Shown here: positions 9,081 to 17,609 of the stretch, piece after piece
Position numbering within the stretch: position 1 is the first letter of the stretch
Layout: every line of letters begins with the position of its first letter
Source: JBFHRE01 sp041746105
Lineage (GTDB): Bacteria > Actinomycetota > Acidimicrobiia > Spongiisociales > ZC4RG35
NCBI GenBank assembly: GCA_041746105.1
Contig: JBGTHP010000025.1
Location: 124,001 to 188,000, forward strand
Reading direction: 5' to 3'
Length of the DNA stretch: 64,000 bases
Translations under genes and position numbers: made by a program
Notes under the pieces: model-generated
Seen by the model: the letters and a program-made list of their open reading frames with translations, nothing else
Databases searched by the model: none
Told to the model about the DNA's origin: nothing

Positions 9081-9334
9081 GCGTGGCCAAGGGAAAAATC
9101 GTTGAAGACGTCGTGACCTACCTGGTCAAAGAAATCGTCGACAGCCCGGAAGGGGTCAGCATCACCATGATCGAGCAAGGGCCCGACGAGGTTCTGGCCG
9201 AGGTGAGAACGGCCAAGGGCGATATGGGGCGGGTGATCGGTCGTCATGGTCGAGTGGCTCGCGCCATTCGCACCGTTGCCCAGGCAGCCGGAGACGAAGA
9301 AGGACTGGGAACTGGCGTCGAGTTCGCCGACTGA
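9077..9334 (+). CDS. khpA: KH-domain RNA-binding protein KhpA
   Basis: This 85-residue protein is a single KH domain with the RNA-binding GxxG loop in GRVIGRHGRVARAIR. The family (KhpA, UPF0109) lies between rpsP and rimM in many Gram-positive bacteria and acts as an RNA chaperone, often with KhpB. The GTG at 9077 overlaps the rpsP stop by 4 bp. A second GTG at 9083 would remove two residues and is equally possible. The 3' part overlaps the reading frame of rimM if rimM starts at its only ATG. Confidence 0.93.
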   Translation: MSVAKGKIVEDVVTYLVKEIVDSPEGVSITMIEQGPDEVLAEVRTAKGDMGRVIGRHGRVARAIRTVAQAAGDEEGLGTGVEFAD

Positions 9335-9824
9335 TCTCGTCCTATGTGGACGGGTCTCCAAGCCGCACGGCGTGGACGGCTCGGTGTTCGTTCGTTCTGA
9401 ATCCGACGACCCTGGCCGTTTCAAGCCGGGGTCGGCTTTTGTCACGGGTGATGGTTCAACCCTTGTCGTGGCCGCCTCGCGTCGCAATAACGAGGGCGCT
9501 GTGATCCGTTTTGAAGGCGTGAACGATCGCAATGCGGCTGAAGATCTGAGGGGTGCTGATCTCTTCGTGGCTACAGCCAGCCGCCGGGCTCTGGGAAATG
9601 ATGAGTTCTGGCCGGATGAGTTGATCGGTCTCGAGGTCCATTCTGGGACCGGTGAATTCGTCGGGCTTGTGATCGACTACCTCGAGGGTTCAGGTCAGGA
9701 CCGTCTCCTGATCCGCTCGGGAGATGTCGAATTCGACATCCCGTTCGTAAAGGCGTTGGTTCCCCATGTCGATGTCAAGGGCGGTTCGATCGTGATACAC
9801 GACATTCCTGGCCTCAGGGATTGA
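9246..9824 (+). CDS. rimM: 16S rRNA processing protein RimM
   Basis: RimM helps the 30S head mature and binds S19. The conserved part begins at LCGRVSKPHGVDGSVFVRS and ends in a PRC-barrel-like region with a VEFDIPFVKALVPHVDV segment. The start is a problem. The only in-frame ATG, 9246, overlaps khpA by 89 bp and adds about 30 unusual residues. TTG 9276 is an alternative. A CTG at 9312 follows AGAAGGA and would give a normal N-terminus, but CTG starts are rare. The gene ends convergently, overlapping the lipoprotein gene by 11 bp. Confidence 0.9.
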   Translation: MVEWLAPFAPLPRQPETKKDWELASSSPTDLVLCGRVSKPHGVDGSVFVRSESDDPGRFKPGSAFVTGDGSTLVVAASRRNNEGAVIRFEGVNDRNAAEDLRGADLFVATASRRALGNDEFWPDELIGLEVHSGTGEFVGLVIDYLEGSGQDRLLIRSGDVEFDIPFVKALVPHVDVKGGSIVIHDIPGLRD

Positions 9825-10653
9825 CCGCCAGGGCAGTCGTTATCGAGTCTTCGATGATCAATGTTGCCGGGCCGGCAGCCGGGTTGGGAAACAAGAAGGT
9901 ATACGAGGTCCAGAGCAGATCGGGTGCGCCCCCCGACTCGGCGCTCGAGATCGTTCCATCGGCATCCTCGAGCACTGCAGTCAGACCACTCGCTCTTCGG
10001 TGGTAGCCGGTCGCCACGATCGGTGCCGTCACCGCACCGGTCGTCGGGTCGAGCAGGACGATGTCATCTCGCGCGATCGGGGTGGATAGGTAGGCATCTC
10101 CGCCCGCTCGCAGGTCAATGCTCAAACCGGCGGGGGCGTTGCTCGAGGTCAGCCTGGCTTCCGCCGCTGCCCGAAGATGGAGATCGACAAAAACGGCTCC
10201 GGTGGAATCTCGGCCGATAAAGGCTGCTTCGACGAAAGGTGATTCGATGATCTGATCGATGATCTCCGAACCTGTCACCGTCGGACCAAGTGAGATTCGG
10301 ATCACCCCGAATTGCCGGAGCATGACACCCGCAGCATTCGGGGGGTCGACTGCGGGCGCTCCCGCGCTCGAACTGAATGACAAATCGATCCGGTCGCACT
10401 CAGGTGTCGAGAACCACCGAAGTGCAGACAGAGAGGCCGAGTCGGAAACCTGCACTCCAACGGTTCCGATGTTGCCATTGACTGCAAAAATCGGATCTTC
10501 GGTCGCGCACACCGGAATTGGCCCGCCTCTGACCGGCACGGTTGTGCTCGTCGTGGAAGGAACGGAGACAGGCGTTTCGACCGCCGTGGTCCTCGCCGCC
10601 GGGTCTGCGGTGCAGGCGGCAAGCATGATGATGATGATCGCCGTCCAACGCAC
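9814..10653 (-). CDS. Lipoprotein, probably AMIN-like plus Gmad2-like domains
   Basis: The GTG start gives a short signal sequence ending in the lipobox LAAC (Cys14), so this 279-residue protein is probably lipid-anchored on the outer face of the membrane. A Thr/Ser/Pro-rich linker follows (about 15-45). The region at about 50-190 looks like the AMIN-like domain of actinobacterial secreted proteins. The last 85 or so residues (GYHRRASGLTAVLEDADG onward) resemble a Gmad2 immunoglobulin-like domain. I base these assignments on pattern only. The gene lies on the opposite strand to its neighbours, between rimM and the sensor kinase. Confidence 0.6.
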   Translation of the reverse strand: MRWTAIIIIMLAACTADPAARTTAVETPVSVPSTTSTTVPVRGGPIPVCATEDPIFAVNGNIGTVGVQVSDSASLSALRWFSTPECDRIDLSFSSSAGAPAVDPPNAAGVMLRQFGVIRISLGPTVTGSEIIDQIIESPFVEAAFIGRDSTGAVFVDLHLRAAAEARLTSSNAPAGLSIDLRAGGDAYLSTPIARDDIVLLDPTTGAVTAPIVATGYHRRASGLTAVLEDADGTISSAESGGAPDLLWTSYTFLFPNPAAGPATLIIEDSITTALAVNP

Positions 10654-10709
10654 AGCTCGGAGGGTAGTGCCGGGTCGCGGGGCAATTCGATCGCAGCCCG
10701 TAATCTGGT

Positions 10710-11822
10710 GTGGTGGGCACAGACCGAAACCCTTCGCTGGAGAAGACCTTTCTCAGGGTGGCATCTGGTGCGCGGGCGCTTGGAATCGCATGGATGGTCG
10801 TGCTCGCGGCCGTCGTTCTTTCACGCGATCCCGCCTATCCGATCGCGACGGTGATGGCGGGCGGAATAGCCTGGGGCGCAATCTCGGCACTCGCCTACCG
10901 GCAAAAACCCGAGTTCGTGACATCACCCCTGGCGATAGCGACAGATCTGGCTCTCGCCGGTGCGGCCATAGTGGTCGGCAACGCGGCAGAAGAGAGTTTC
11001 TGGGGAGGACTTCCGTTGATCGCCGTCGCCATCGCGGCCATCCGCGGTCGACGGAACGCATGGATCACCGCCGGCGTCTTGCTGGTCGTGGTCGTGGGGT
11101 CTGTGTCATCGAACCCGACCGGGAACATCATCCTCGACAACCTCAGCGAGATCATCTTCTACGGCGCCGGAGCGTTCATTTTCGGCTGGGTCGTTTCGCT
11201 GCTACGACGAACGGAGGATGAGCGGCTCCAAGCCGAGATGCGGCTCGTGGACGCGGAGGCAAAAAGAGTGAGGGCCGAGGAGCGGGCCGAGATCTCTCGC
11301 CACATTCATGATTCGGTTCTGCAAACACTCGCACTGGTCCAGCGCGGAGCAGAAAACCGTGACGAGGTCGTGGCGCTCGCTCGAAATCAGGAACACGAAC
11401 TCCGCTCGTGGCTCTTCGGCGATCACGAGAACGCCGCCGGCCAGATTGGTGAGGGATTGCGCGAGGCGGCGCGAGAAGTCGAACAGCTCTACCGGGTCGT
11501 GGTTGACGTGGTCGTGGTCGGGGACGGAGATGTTGGCGAACGGGGCACAGGACTGCTCGCCGCTGCCAAAGAGGCGATGGTGAACGCTGCGCGGCATGGT
11601 GGCGGCGGACCTGTGTCGGTTTTTGCCGAGATCACGGAATTGGCGACGACGGTTTTTGTTAGAGACCGCGGGCCAGGTTTTCAGATCGACCAAGTCTCGG
11701 CCGACAGGAAGGGAGTGACCGAATCGATCATTGGTCGTTTGGAGAGCCTCGGAGGGTCGGCTTCGCTACGGTCCGACGGTGAACGAGGCACAGAGTGGCG
11801 GTTGGAGGTCAGTCGTGTCTGA
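10710..11822 (+). CDS. Sensor histidine kinase, NarL/DesK (HisKA_3) type
   Basis: The 370-residue membrane kinase has five or six N-terminal hydrophobic segments (about 15-170), a short coiled coil rich in Glu and Arg, then the phospho-acceptor helix ERAEISRHIHDSVLQTL with the conserved His. The ATPase region shows AAKEAMVNAARHGGG (N-box) and VRDRGPGFQID (G1). It should pass phosphate to the response regulator encoded next, whose GTG start lies 8 bp inside this gene. The signal is unknown; there is no large extracellular domain. GTG 10710 or GTG 10713 can both serve as start. Confidence 0.88.
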   Translation: MVGTDRNPSLEKTFLRVASGARALGIAWMVVLAAVVLSRDPAYPIATVMAGGIAWGAISALAYRQKPEFVTSPLAIATDLALAGAAIVVGNAAEESFWGGLPLIAVAIAAIRGRRNAWITAGVLLVVVVGSVSSNPTGNIILDNLSEIIFYGAGAFIFGWVVSLLRRTEDERLQAEMRLVDAEAKRVRAEERAEISRHIHDSVLQTLALVQRGAENRDEVVALARNQEHELRSWLFGDHENAAGQIGEGLREAAREVEQLYRVVVDVVVVGDGDVGERGTGLLAAAKEAMVNAARHGGGGPVSVFAEITELATTVFVRDRGPGFQIDQVSADRKGVTESIIGRLESLGGSASLRSDGERGTEWRLEVSRV

Positions 11823-12456
11823 GCCGATCTCGGTTTTTATCGTGGATGATCATGACCTTTGGCGGGCCGGGGTGAGATCCGGCTTGCCAGAGGATCTGGT
11901 GGTTGTAGGCGAGGCGTCTGAGGTGCAGCCGGCAGTCGAGCTCATCCTGGAGCGGTCGCCACAGGTCGTCCTCCTCGATGTCCACCTCCCCGGGGGCGGT
12001 GGACAATCGGTGGTTGTTGCGGTTCGGGCGAAGAACGAGCAGATCTTGTTTCTCGCACTGTCGGCTTCCGACGCATCATCCGATGTAGTTTCGGTGATTC
12101 GAGCCGGAGCACGCGGCTACGTCACGAAATCGATCTCGGCGGAGGAATTGGCCGACGCCATCCGACGGGTAGCGGCAGGCGACGTCGTGTTCTCTCCCCG
12201 GCTGGCGGGGTTCGTCCTCGACGCGTTCGCTTCGATCCCGGTGGGCGCGATCGATTCCGAGCTGGGACAGTTGACCCAACGTGAGCGCGAGGTTCTCCAA
12301 CTGATCGCCAGGGGCTACACCTACCGTGAGGTCGGTGAGGAGCTGTTCATCTCGATCAAGACGGTCGAAACCCATGTCTCCTCCGTTCTGCGGAAACTCC
12401 AACTCTCCAATCGAAATGAGTTGACCCGGTGGGCGGTCGAGCGCAAGCTCATCTGA
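11815..12456 (+). CDS. Response regulator, NarL/LuxR family
   Basis: This 213-residue protein has a receiver domain with the acidic pair in VDDHD, the phospho-acceptor Asp in VLLDVHLPGG and the conserved Lys in YVTKS. A LuxR-type helix-turn-helix follows (LTQREREVLQLIARGYTY, then IKTVETHVSSVLRKLQ). GTG 11815 is chosen because GGAGGT lies 5 bp upstream; it overlaps the kinase stop by 8 bp, which indicates translational coupling. Target genes cannot be told from the sequence. The adjacent lipoprotein gene on the other strand is one candidate. Confidence 0.9.
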   Translation: MSEPISVFIVDDHDLWRAGVRSGLPEDLVVVGEASEVQPAVELILERSPQVVLLDVHLPGGGGQSVVVAVRAKNEQILFLALSASDASSDVVSVIRAGARGYVTKSISAEELADAIRRVAAGDVVFSPRLAGFVLDAFASIPVGAIDSELGQLTQREREVLQLIARGYTYREVGEELFISIKTVETHVSSVLRKLQLSNRNELTRWAVERKLI

Positions 12457-12489
12457 TTTCGAGCGCCTCGCCCCACCTATTCTGACCGC

Positions 12490-13164
12490 ATGCTGATTTC
12501 GGTCGTGACCATCTTTCCAAGCTTTTTTGACTCTTCGCTGGTAGGAATCACGGGTCGGGCCATCGAGTCGGGCGTTCTCAGGGTCGAGACCCATGACGTT
12601 CGGATCCACGGACTCGGCACACATCGCCAGGTGGACGATGCTCCGTTTGGTGGCGGTCCCGGGATGGTCATGCGACCAGAACCGCTCGCCGCCACGCTCG
12701 ATCCCCTCATGGACTCGCTCAAAGTTTTCCTGACGCCGGTGGGAATGACCCTCACTCAATCGCATCTGGACCGTTGGTCGAGCGTCGAACACCTGACGAT
12801 CGTGTGTGGGCGCTACGAAGGCATCGATCAGAGGATCGTCGATGCCTACGCCGACGAGGAGGTGTCGCTCGGCGATTTTGTGATCGCAGGAGGAGAGGCC
12901 GGCGCAATGGTGATCATCGAAGGGGTTTCGCGCCTCCTTCCTGGCGCAGTAGGCAATCCAGAGTCGACAGCGGCGGAGTCGTTCCGTGGCGGTGTTCTCG
13001 AAGAGCCGCAATACACCCGGCCAGCGACCTTCCGAGGGGTCGAGGTTCCCCCGGTCCTCGTCTCGGGTGACCACGGTGCCATCGCAGAATGGCGTCACCA
13101 GCAGCGGCTCGAGCTGACCAGCCTTCGCCGACCCGATCTGATCGATGGCACCGAATCGACCTAG
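12490..13164 (+). CDS. trmD: tRNA (guanine37-N1)-methyltransferase
   Basis: TrmD methylates G37 of tRNAs using SAM and so prevents frameshifting. The 224-residue SPOUT protein shows DDAPFGGGPGMVM, VCGRYEGIDQRIVD and SLGDFVIAGGEAGAM, which form the knot and SAM site. The size is normal. The N-terminus MLISVVTIFPSFF fits the family. It lies directly before rplS, as in most bacteria. Confidence 0.96.
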   Translation: MLISVVTIFPSFFDSSLVGITGRAIESGVLRVETHDVRIHGLGTHRQVDDAPFGGGPGMVMRPEPLAATLDPLMDSLKVFLTPVGMTLTQSHLDRWSSVEHLTIVCGRYEGIDQRIVDAYADEEVSLGDFVIAGGEAGAMVIIEGVSRLLPGAVGNPESTAAESFRGGVLEEPQYTRPATFRGVEVPPVLVSGDHGAIAEWRHQQRLELTSLRRPDLIDGTEST

Positions 13165-13183
13165 AGTTGAATGCTGATAGACT
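13156..13183 (+). promoter_or_regulatory. Candidate promoter for rplS
   Basis: A TCGACC -35-like element and a TAGACT -10-like element are separated by 16 bp, at the very end of trmD and just beyond it. A transcript would carry a 5' leader of about 60 bases before the rplS start at 13247. The match is by eye and modest. Confidence 0.35.
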
Positions 13184-13246
13184 GTCACCTCCACGCCGGG
13201 CGAAGGCGCGCTCGGATTTCTTTCTCTAATCAGGAGTTCCCAGGTC

Positions 13247-13591
13247 ATGAACAAGCTCGACATGCTTGAAGCTGCCCAGCTTCGAACTGACGTGCCAGAG
13301 TTCCGCGCCGGCGACACCGTCAAAGTCCACGTGCGTGTGGTCGAGGGTGGTCGTGAGCGCGTTCAGGTATTCGAGGGCATCGTGATCGCCCGCAATGGTG
13401 AGGGGCTCAGAGCCTCTTTCACCGTCCGCAAGGTCAGTTTTGGCGTTGGTGTCGAACGGGTTTTCCCGGTCCATGCTCCAATCATCCAAAAGACAGAAGT
13501 GGTTCGTCGAGGCGACATCCGCCGGGCGAAGCTGTACTACTTGCGCGATCGTGCAGGCAAGTCTGCGCGGATCAAAGAACTTCGGGACTGA
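13247..13591 (+). CDS. rplS: 50S ribosomal protein L19
   Basis: L19 lies at the 30S-50S interface. The 114-residue protein is normal in size and shows FRAGDTVKVHVRVVEGGRER, VFEGIVIARNGEG and SFGVGVERVFPVHAP. It begins 82 bp after trmD, behind a candidate promoter, and its start is preceded by a purine-rich AGGAG stretch. Confidence 0.97.
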   Translation: MNKLDMLEAAQLRTDVPEFRAGDTVKVHVRVVEGGRERVQVFEGIVIARNGEGLRASFTVRKVSFGVGVERVFPVHAPIIQKTEVVRRGDIRRAKLYYLRDRAGKSARIKELRD

Positions 13592-13595
13592 ACCG

Positions 13596-14222
13596 GTGTC
13601 GACCACGGCCGAGGATAGAACCTCCGGTCGGCCGGAAAAGACCCAGCGCTCCTTTCTGCTCGAGCTCCCTGGTTTACTGCTCGCCGCCCTGCTGGTGGCG
13701 GTGCTGATCAAGACCTTTCTGATCCAACCGTTCTACATCCCGTCACGGTCGATGGTGCCTGAGCTCTTGGTCGATGACAGGGTGATGGTGTCCAAGGTCA
13801 GTCTCTGGTTTGGTGATCCCTCTCCAGGGGACATCATCGTCTTCCGTAACCCGGGCGCTCCTGAGGAGGACAAAACGATCCCAGAAGCCGTGGTGAGGGC
13901 GATCACCGATGCCCTCGGAATCCGCAGCAACGGGGCGGAAGACCTGATCAAACGAGTCATCGCATCCGGCGGCCAGACGGTGGAGATCAGGGAGAACACC
14001 GTTTTTGTCGACGGTTCACCACTGGATGAACCGTATCTCCCAGAAGGCATCTTCATGTCGGATATGGCACCGCGTGTCGTTCCGGAGGGCCAGTTGTGGA
14101 TGATGGGCGACAATCGCAACGAGAGCTCCGATTCGAGGGTCTTCGGTCCGATCGAGGCCGAATCGGTGGTTGGTAAAGCCGTCCTGCGGATTTGGCCGTT
14201 CGATCGCCTAGGTGGTCTGTAG
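13596..14222 (+). CDS. lepB: Signal peptidase I
   Basis: LepB removes signal peptides from secreted proteins at the outer face of the membrane. The 208-residue protein has one N-terminal membrane segment (about 21-40), the catalytic Ser in IPSRSMVPEL, the general-base Lys in LIKRVIASGG and the MGDNRNESSDSRVFGPI box. GTG 13596, 4 bp after rplS, is chosen; the longer open frame upstream lies inside rplS. In many actinobacteria rnhB follows lepB. Here DUF2469 follows directly. Confidence 0.94.
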   Translation: MSTTAEDRTSGRPEKTQRSFLLELPGLLLAALLVAVLIKTFLIQPFYIPSRSMVPELLVDDRVMVSKVSLWFGDPSPGDIIVFRNPGAPEEDKTIPEAVVRAITDALGIRSNGAEDLIKRVIASGGQTVEIRENTVFVDGSPLDEPYLPEGIFMSDMAPRVVPEGQLWMMGDNRNESSDSRVFGPIEAESVVGKAVLRIWPFDRLGGL

Positions 14223-14267
14223 CTGCTTCTGTCGGACCCGCTTGGTATTGATGAAGGGCACGAACCA

Positions 14268-14564
14268 ATGGAAGAGGATCTCGAACGATACGAGGCCGAC
14301 GTCGAGCTGAGGCTCTATCGCGAATACCGGGACGTGGTGAAGCTGTTTCGATATTCGGTCGACACCGAGCGTCGTTTCTACCTGGCCAATCGGGTATCAG
14401 TCGTTCCAAACCATGGTTCGAGTGCCGCCTACTTCGAATTGGAACTGGAGGACGCATGGGTTTGGGACGTGCACCGTCCGAATCGTTTCGTCAAGCGCGT
14501 GACGGTCAAGACCTTCGTGGACGTCAATATCGAGGAACTGGAACCAGGGATCCCAGAGGGCTAG
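14268..14564 (+). CDS. DUF2469 family protein (Rv2901c-like)
   Basis: The 98-residue protein is very close to the actinobacteria-specific DUF2469 family. It starts MEEDLERYEADVELRLYREY and carries VDTERRFYLANRV and WVWDVHRPNRFVKRV. The function is unknown. In mycobacteria it lies between rnhB and yraN, the same neighbourhood as here. Its presence is one of the best clues to the phylum. The start of yraN probably lies inside its 3' third. Confidence 0.93.
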   Translation: MEEDLERYEADVELRLYREYRDVVKLFRYSVDTERRFYLANRVSVVPNHGSSAAYFELELEDAWVWDVHRPNRFVKRVTVKTFVDVNIEELEPGIPEG

Positions 14565-14869
14565 GCCGCCTCGGGGAGGACATCGCTGCCGCCTATCTCG
14601 CAGGCAAAGGCCTGCGGATCGTCGCCAGGAACGTTCTTGTCGAAGGTGGCGAGATCGACCTGATCGTCCTAGATCGGGCCGATCAGGTTGCGGTCGAGGT
14701 GCGGACTGTCACCAGCGGCACGGTTCTCCGCCAGTTCGACCACCGGAAAGTGGCTCATGTGAGGCAGCTATCCACCAAGACGATTCCGCCTTCTTCCAGG
14801 CTCGATCTGGTTGGAGTCGAACTCGGTCGAGAACAGATCGGCGTGTGGTGGTTGCGCCGAGTCGAATGA
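14456..14869 (+). CDS. yraN: UPF0102 (YraN) family endonuclease-like protein
   Basis: This protein resembles Holliday-junction-resolvase-like nucleases. The conserved region runs from GLGRLGEDIAAAYLAGKGL through GEIDLIVLDRADQVAVEVRT, which contains the usual acidic residues. The last position of the E-x-K motif is Arg instead of Lys. The only in-frame starts before this region are ATG 14456 and TTG 14462, which force an overlap of 103-109 bp with DUF2469 and add about 35 non-conserved residues. An unusual start codon nearer 14560 cannot be excluded. The 3' end is convergent with the next gene. Confidence 0.8.
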   Translation: MGLGRAPSESFRQARDGQDLRGRQYRGTGTRDPRGLGRLGEDIAAAYLAGKGLRIVARNVLVEGGEIDLIVLDRADQVAVEVRTVTSGTVLRQFDHRKVAHVRQLSTKTIPPSSRLDLVGVELGREQIGVWWLRRVE

Positions 14870-15073
14870 TCACCGCTGTTTGCCGAACCGCCGTCTCAGG
14901 TCGCGGTTCCAGCAGCCATGGTGCCAGTGGCGTCTGAGGTCTGGGTAGTGCTCAGGCACCACCACGAGATGAAAAGTACCTGGCGGAATCGTTCCGTCAC
15001 ACCCTGGACAGATGTAGGTCTTGCGGGCGGCGTATGGCTGTACCGGACTGACAATCGCGTCGTCGAGCAGCAT
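14870..15073 (-). CDS. Small zinc-finger-like protein conserved in actinobacteria
   Basis: The 67-residue protein has a CPGC pair followed by HWHHGCW, a pattern that could bind zinc. Similar short proteins of unknown function are common in actinobacteria; I know no proven role. It is preceded on the same strand by a 36-residue membrane protein gene with 3 bp between them, and it abuts the yraN stop convergently. Confidence 0.7.
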   Translation of the reverse strand: MLLDDAIVSPVQPYAARKTYICPGCDGTIPPGTFHLVVVPEHYPDLRRHWHHGCWNRDLRRRFGKQR

Positions 15074-15076
15074 GAT

Positions 15077-15187
15077 TCACAACCACAGAGCCCAAACGAT
15101 GCCGGCCAAGGCGGCGCCGATCGCCACCACGACCATCGCGATGTCGAACGGTGTCCTGGTACCAGGCCGAAAAGGGTTGAATCCCAC
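15077..15187 (-). CDS. 36-residue single-span membrane protein
   Basis: A GTG start gives a protein beginning MGFNPFRPGTRTPFD, followed by one hydrophobic helix (about residues 16-35) and a stop. The Asn-Pro-Phe-Arg start looks like small actinobacterial membrane proteins that I recall as conserved but uncharacterised. The stop lies 3 bp before the start of the zinc-finger-like gene, so the two are probably one operon. Short length makes a chance frame possible, but composition and spacing favour a real gene. Confidence 0.6.
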   Translation of the reverse strand: MGFNPFRPGTRTPFDIAMVVVAIGAALAGIVWALWL

Positions 15188-15280
15188 GCCGACAGCGTAG
15201 AACGGAGCATCGCGAAAACCGATACCACGTCGCCCTCGGTGTTGCTCCGTCCCGTGTCGGTATTCGTTTAGCCTCGCAGC

Positions 15281-16054
15281 ATGGTTTGGTTGAAGACCGA
15301 AGACCGAGATGACGTCCGGGTTCTGATTCTGGACAATCCGCCCCGGCGCAATGCAGTTCCTGCAGGAGGGTGGACCGACCTGCGGGTTGCGTTCGAACAG
15401 TTCGAAAAATCCACTTCCCGCGTTCTGGTGATCACTGGCGCCGGGGACGATTTTTGTGCCGGAGCCGACCTCGACCCCTCCGGTGTAGACCTCGGTGTTG
15501 TAGCCGGACGCGAACGCATGGCGAACGTCGGAGCGGCGGCTTTGGCACTACACCGGTTGAGCAAACCTTCAATCGCCGCAGTCAGGGGAGTCGCCGTGGG
15601 AGCAGGCCTCAATCTCGCTCTCGGCTGTGATCTCGTCATTTGTGGTAGTTCGGCGAGATTGTCCGAGATATTCGTCAAACGGGGACTGACGGTGGACTTC
15701 GGTGGGTCGTGGTTGTTACCCCGGATCGTCGGTCTACAAAGGGCGCGGGAAATCGCCCTGAGCGGCCGGATCGTCGGCGCCGATGAAGCCGTGCGAATCG
15801 GACTTGCTCTGGAAGCCGTGGACGATTCCGACCTCGAACGCCGGGTTCTCGAAATTGCAGGTCAATTCGCCACCGGCGCACCTTTCGCCCAGATGATGGT
15901 CAAGCAGGGCATCAACCGCGCCTGGGAGATGTCTTTCGAACAGGCACTCGCCCTCGAGGGCCAATCACAGTCATTGTGCTTTGCCACGGATGACTTTCGA
16001 GAAGGAGTCGCATCCTTCCTCGAAAAACGCCCTCCAGAGTTCAGGGGCCGCTGA
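15281..16054 (+). CDS. Enoyl-CoA hydratase/isomerase family protein
   Basis: The 257-residue protein has the crotonase fold signature: AGDDFCAGADL (oxyanion hole) and AAVRGVAVGAGLNLALGCDL. The second catalytic position, Glu in classical hydratases, falls near GLTVDFGGSW and appears to be Asp, so it may be an isomerase or a hydratase of other specificity. Substrate cannot be told. It stands alone, divergent from the 36-residue gene with 93 bp between starts and followed by comM. Confidence 0.85.
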   Translation: MVWLKTEDRDDVRVLILDNPPRRNAVPAGGWTDLRVAFEQFEKSTSRVLVITGAGDDFCAGADLDPSGVDLGVVAGRERMANVGAAALALHRLSKPSIAAVRGVAVGAGLNLALGCDLVICGSSARLSEIFVKRGLTVDFGGSWLLPRIVGLQRAREIALSGRIVGADEAVRIGLALEAVDDSDLERRVLEIAGQFATGAPFAQMMVKQGINRAWEMSFEQALALEGQSQSLCFATDDFREGVASFLEKRPPEFRGR

Positions 16055-16142
16055 GCTCGGACAAAACAACGCTTGTCCGGATTCCGGCCCTCCTCTCTGG
16101 GCCCTGACAATTCCTGTCGTAGCCGTCTCGTACTTTCTGGCC

Positions 16143-17609
16143 ATGTTCGCTGCCACCTCCTCTGCCGCCCTGGTCGGGGTCGCAGCGTGCCCGGTCAGGG
16201 TCGAGGCCCATATCTCCTCGGGTGGTTCGTCATTCGCCCTCGTCGGGCTTCCCGACACGGCCATCCGGGAGGCCCGCGACCGGGTCAGGTCGGCGATCGT
16301 CGCCTCGTCGTTTCGGTTCCCCGCTCGGCGCGTGACCGTCAGTTTGGCGCCGGCCAATCTCCCCAAAACAGGATCGGCCTTTGATTTGTCGATCGCAATT
16401 GGTGTCCTGGCGGCGGCCGGGCTGACCTCCAAGCAGGCGACGTTGGTTGTCGCTGTCGGTGAGCTCGGTCTGGATGGCACGGTCAGGTCGACCGGCGGAG
16501 TACTCGCGGCGACCAAGGTCGCACGCGACCGAGGGCTCCCATGTTTGATACCGGCCGATCAAGCCGATGCTGCCGGTTTGATCGATGGTGTCGACCTGCG
16601 ACCCGTGACCAGCTTGACGGACGCCCTACAGCAGGCGCTGGCGACCGATCCGCGTCGAGCTCTTGCCGTGGTCGAATCGGCGGCACCGTTATCGCCCGAT
16701 CTCATCGATGTCAAGGGCCAGCAGGTGGCAAGAAGAGCACTCGAGATAGCTGCGGCCGGGGGTCACCACCTGTTGTTGTCGGGTCCGCCGGGTTGCGGCA
16801 AAACCATGTTGGCTCGCCGGCTTCCGTCGATCCTTCCTGCACTTGACGCCGAAGAGCGGCTCGAGGTCGCCACGATCTGGGAGGCGGCCGAGCGGGCGAG
16901 GCACGCCGGCGAGACGGCACCTCCCTTCCGGGCTCCGCACCACACTGCCAGCTCGGCCGGCCTCCTCGGCGGCGGCACCGGAATTGCTTCGCCCGGAGAG
17001 TTGTCCCTCGCCCACCGGGGGGTCCTGTTTCTCGACGAACTCGGTGAGTTTCCCACGGGTCTGCTCGACGCCTTGCGGCAACCGTTGGAAGAGGGTGCGA
17101 TTACGTTGTCGCGTCGCGGACATTCGGTCCGGTATCCGGCACAGGTCCAGCTGGTCGGGGCGACGAACCCGTGTCCTTGTGGCTTTCGTGGCGACCGCAA
17201 GCTCCCGTGTGTGTGCTCGGAGTCGACGATGGCGAAATACCGGCGACGGCTCTCGGGTCCGCTTCTGGACCGGTTCGACCTTCGGGTTTCGGTTGGGCGA
17301 TGTGACACATTGGACGTCGCGCCGGGGGAGCCCTCGCAACCGGTTGCGCGGCGGGTCGAAGAGGCGCGGCGACGTCAGAACGTTCGCGGCCGGCTCAACC
17401 GAGATATCCCGGCTCGTGATCTCGATCGGTATCCGACGAAAGCCGGCGCAAGCAGGTTGCTGGCTTCGATCGCCCGGCGGGACTCCTTGGGTCCGAGGTC
17501 CATCGACCGGTTGCGGCGTGTCGCCCTGACGATTGCCGATCTCGAAGGCCTCGACCAGATCGAAGAAGAAGTGATGGCCGAGGCGTTGGCTTTGAGGGGG
17601 CCTTGGTGA
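16143..17609 (+). CDS. comM: YifB/ComM family Mg-chelatase-like AAA+ ATPase
   Basis: The 488-residue protein has an N-terminal Lon-like domain (SSGGSSFALVGLPDTAIREA), then an AAA+ module with Walker A GPPGCGKTMLARRLP, Walker B VLFLDELGEF and a Cys-rich NPCPCGFRGD..CVCS insert. ComM is a hexameric helicase promoting branch migration during natural transformation. ATG 16143 is chosen, giving the family N-terminus; a longer open frame overlaps the hydratase gene. The stop overlaps the dprA start (GTGA), matching the usual comM-dprA pairing. Confidence 0.94.
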   Translation: MFAATSSAALVGVAACPVRVEAHISSGGSSFALVGLPDTAIREARDRVRSAIVASSFRFPARRVTVSLAPANLPKTGSAFDLSIAIGVLAAAGLTSKQATLVVAVGELGLDGTVRSTGGVLAATKVARDRGLPCLIPADQADAAGLIDGVDLRPVTSLTDALQQALATDPRRALAVVESAAPLSPDLIDVKGQQVARRALEIAAAGGHHLLLSGPPGCGKTMLARRLPSILPALDAEERLEVATIWEAAERARHAGETAPPFRAPHHTASSAGLLGGGTGIASPGELSLAHRGVLFLDELGEFPTGLLDALRQPLEEGAITLSRRGHSVRYPAQVQLVGATNPCPCGFRGDRKLPCVCSESTMAKYRRRLSGPLLDRFDLRVSVGRCDTLDVAPGEPSQPVARRVEEARRRQNVRGRLNRDIPARDLDRYPTKAGASRLLASIARRDSLGPRSIDRLRRVALTIADLEGLDQIEEEVMAEALALRGPW

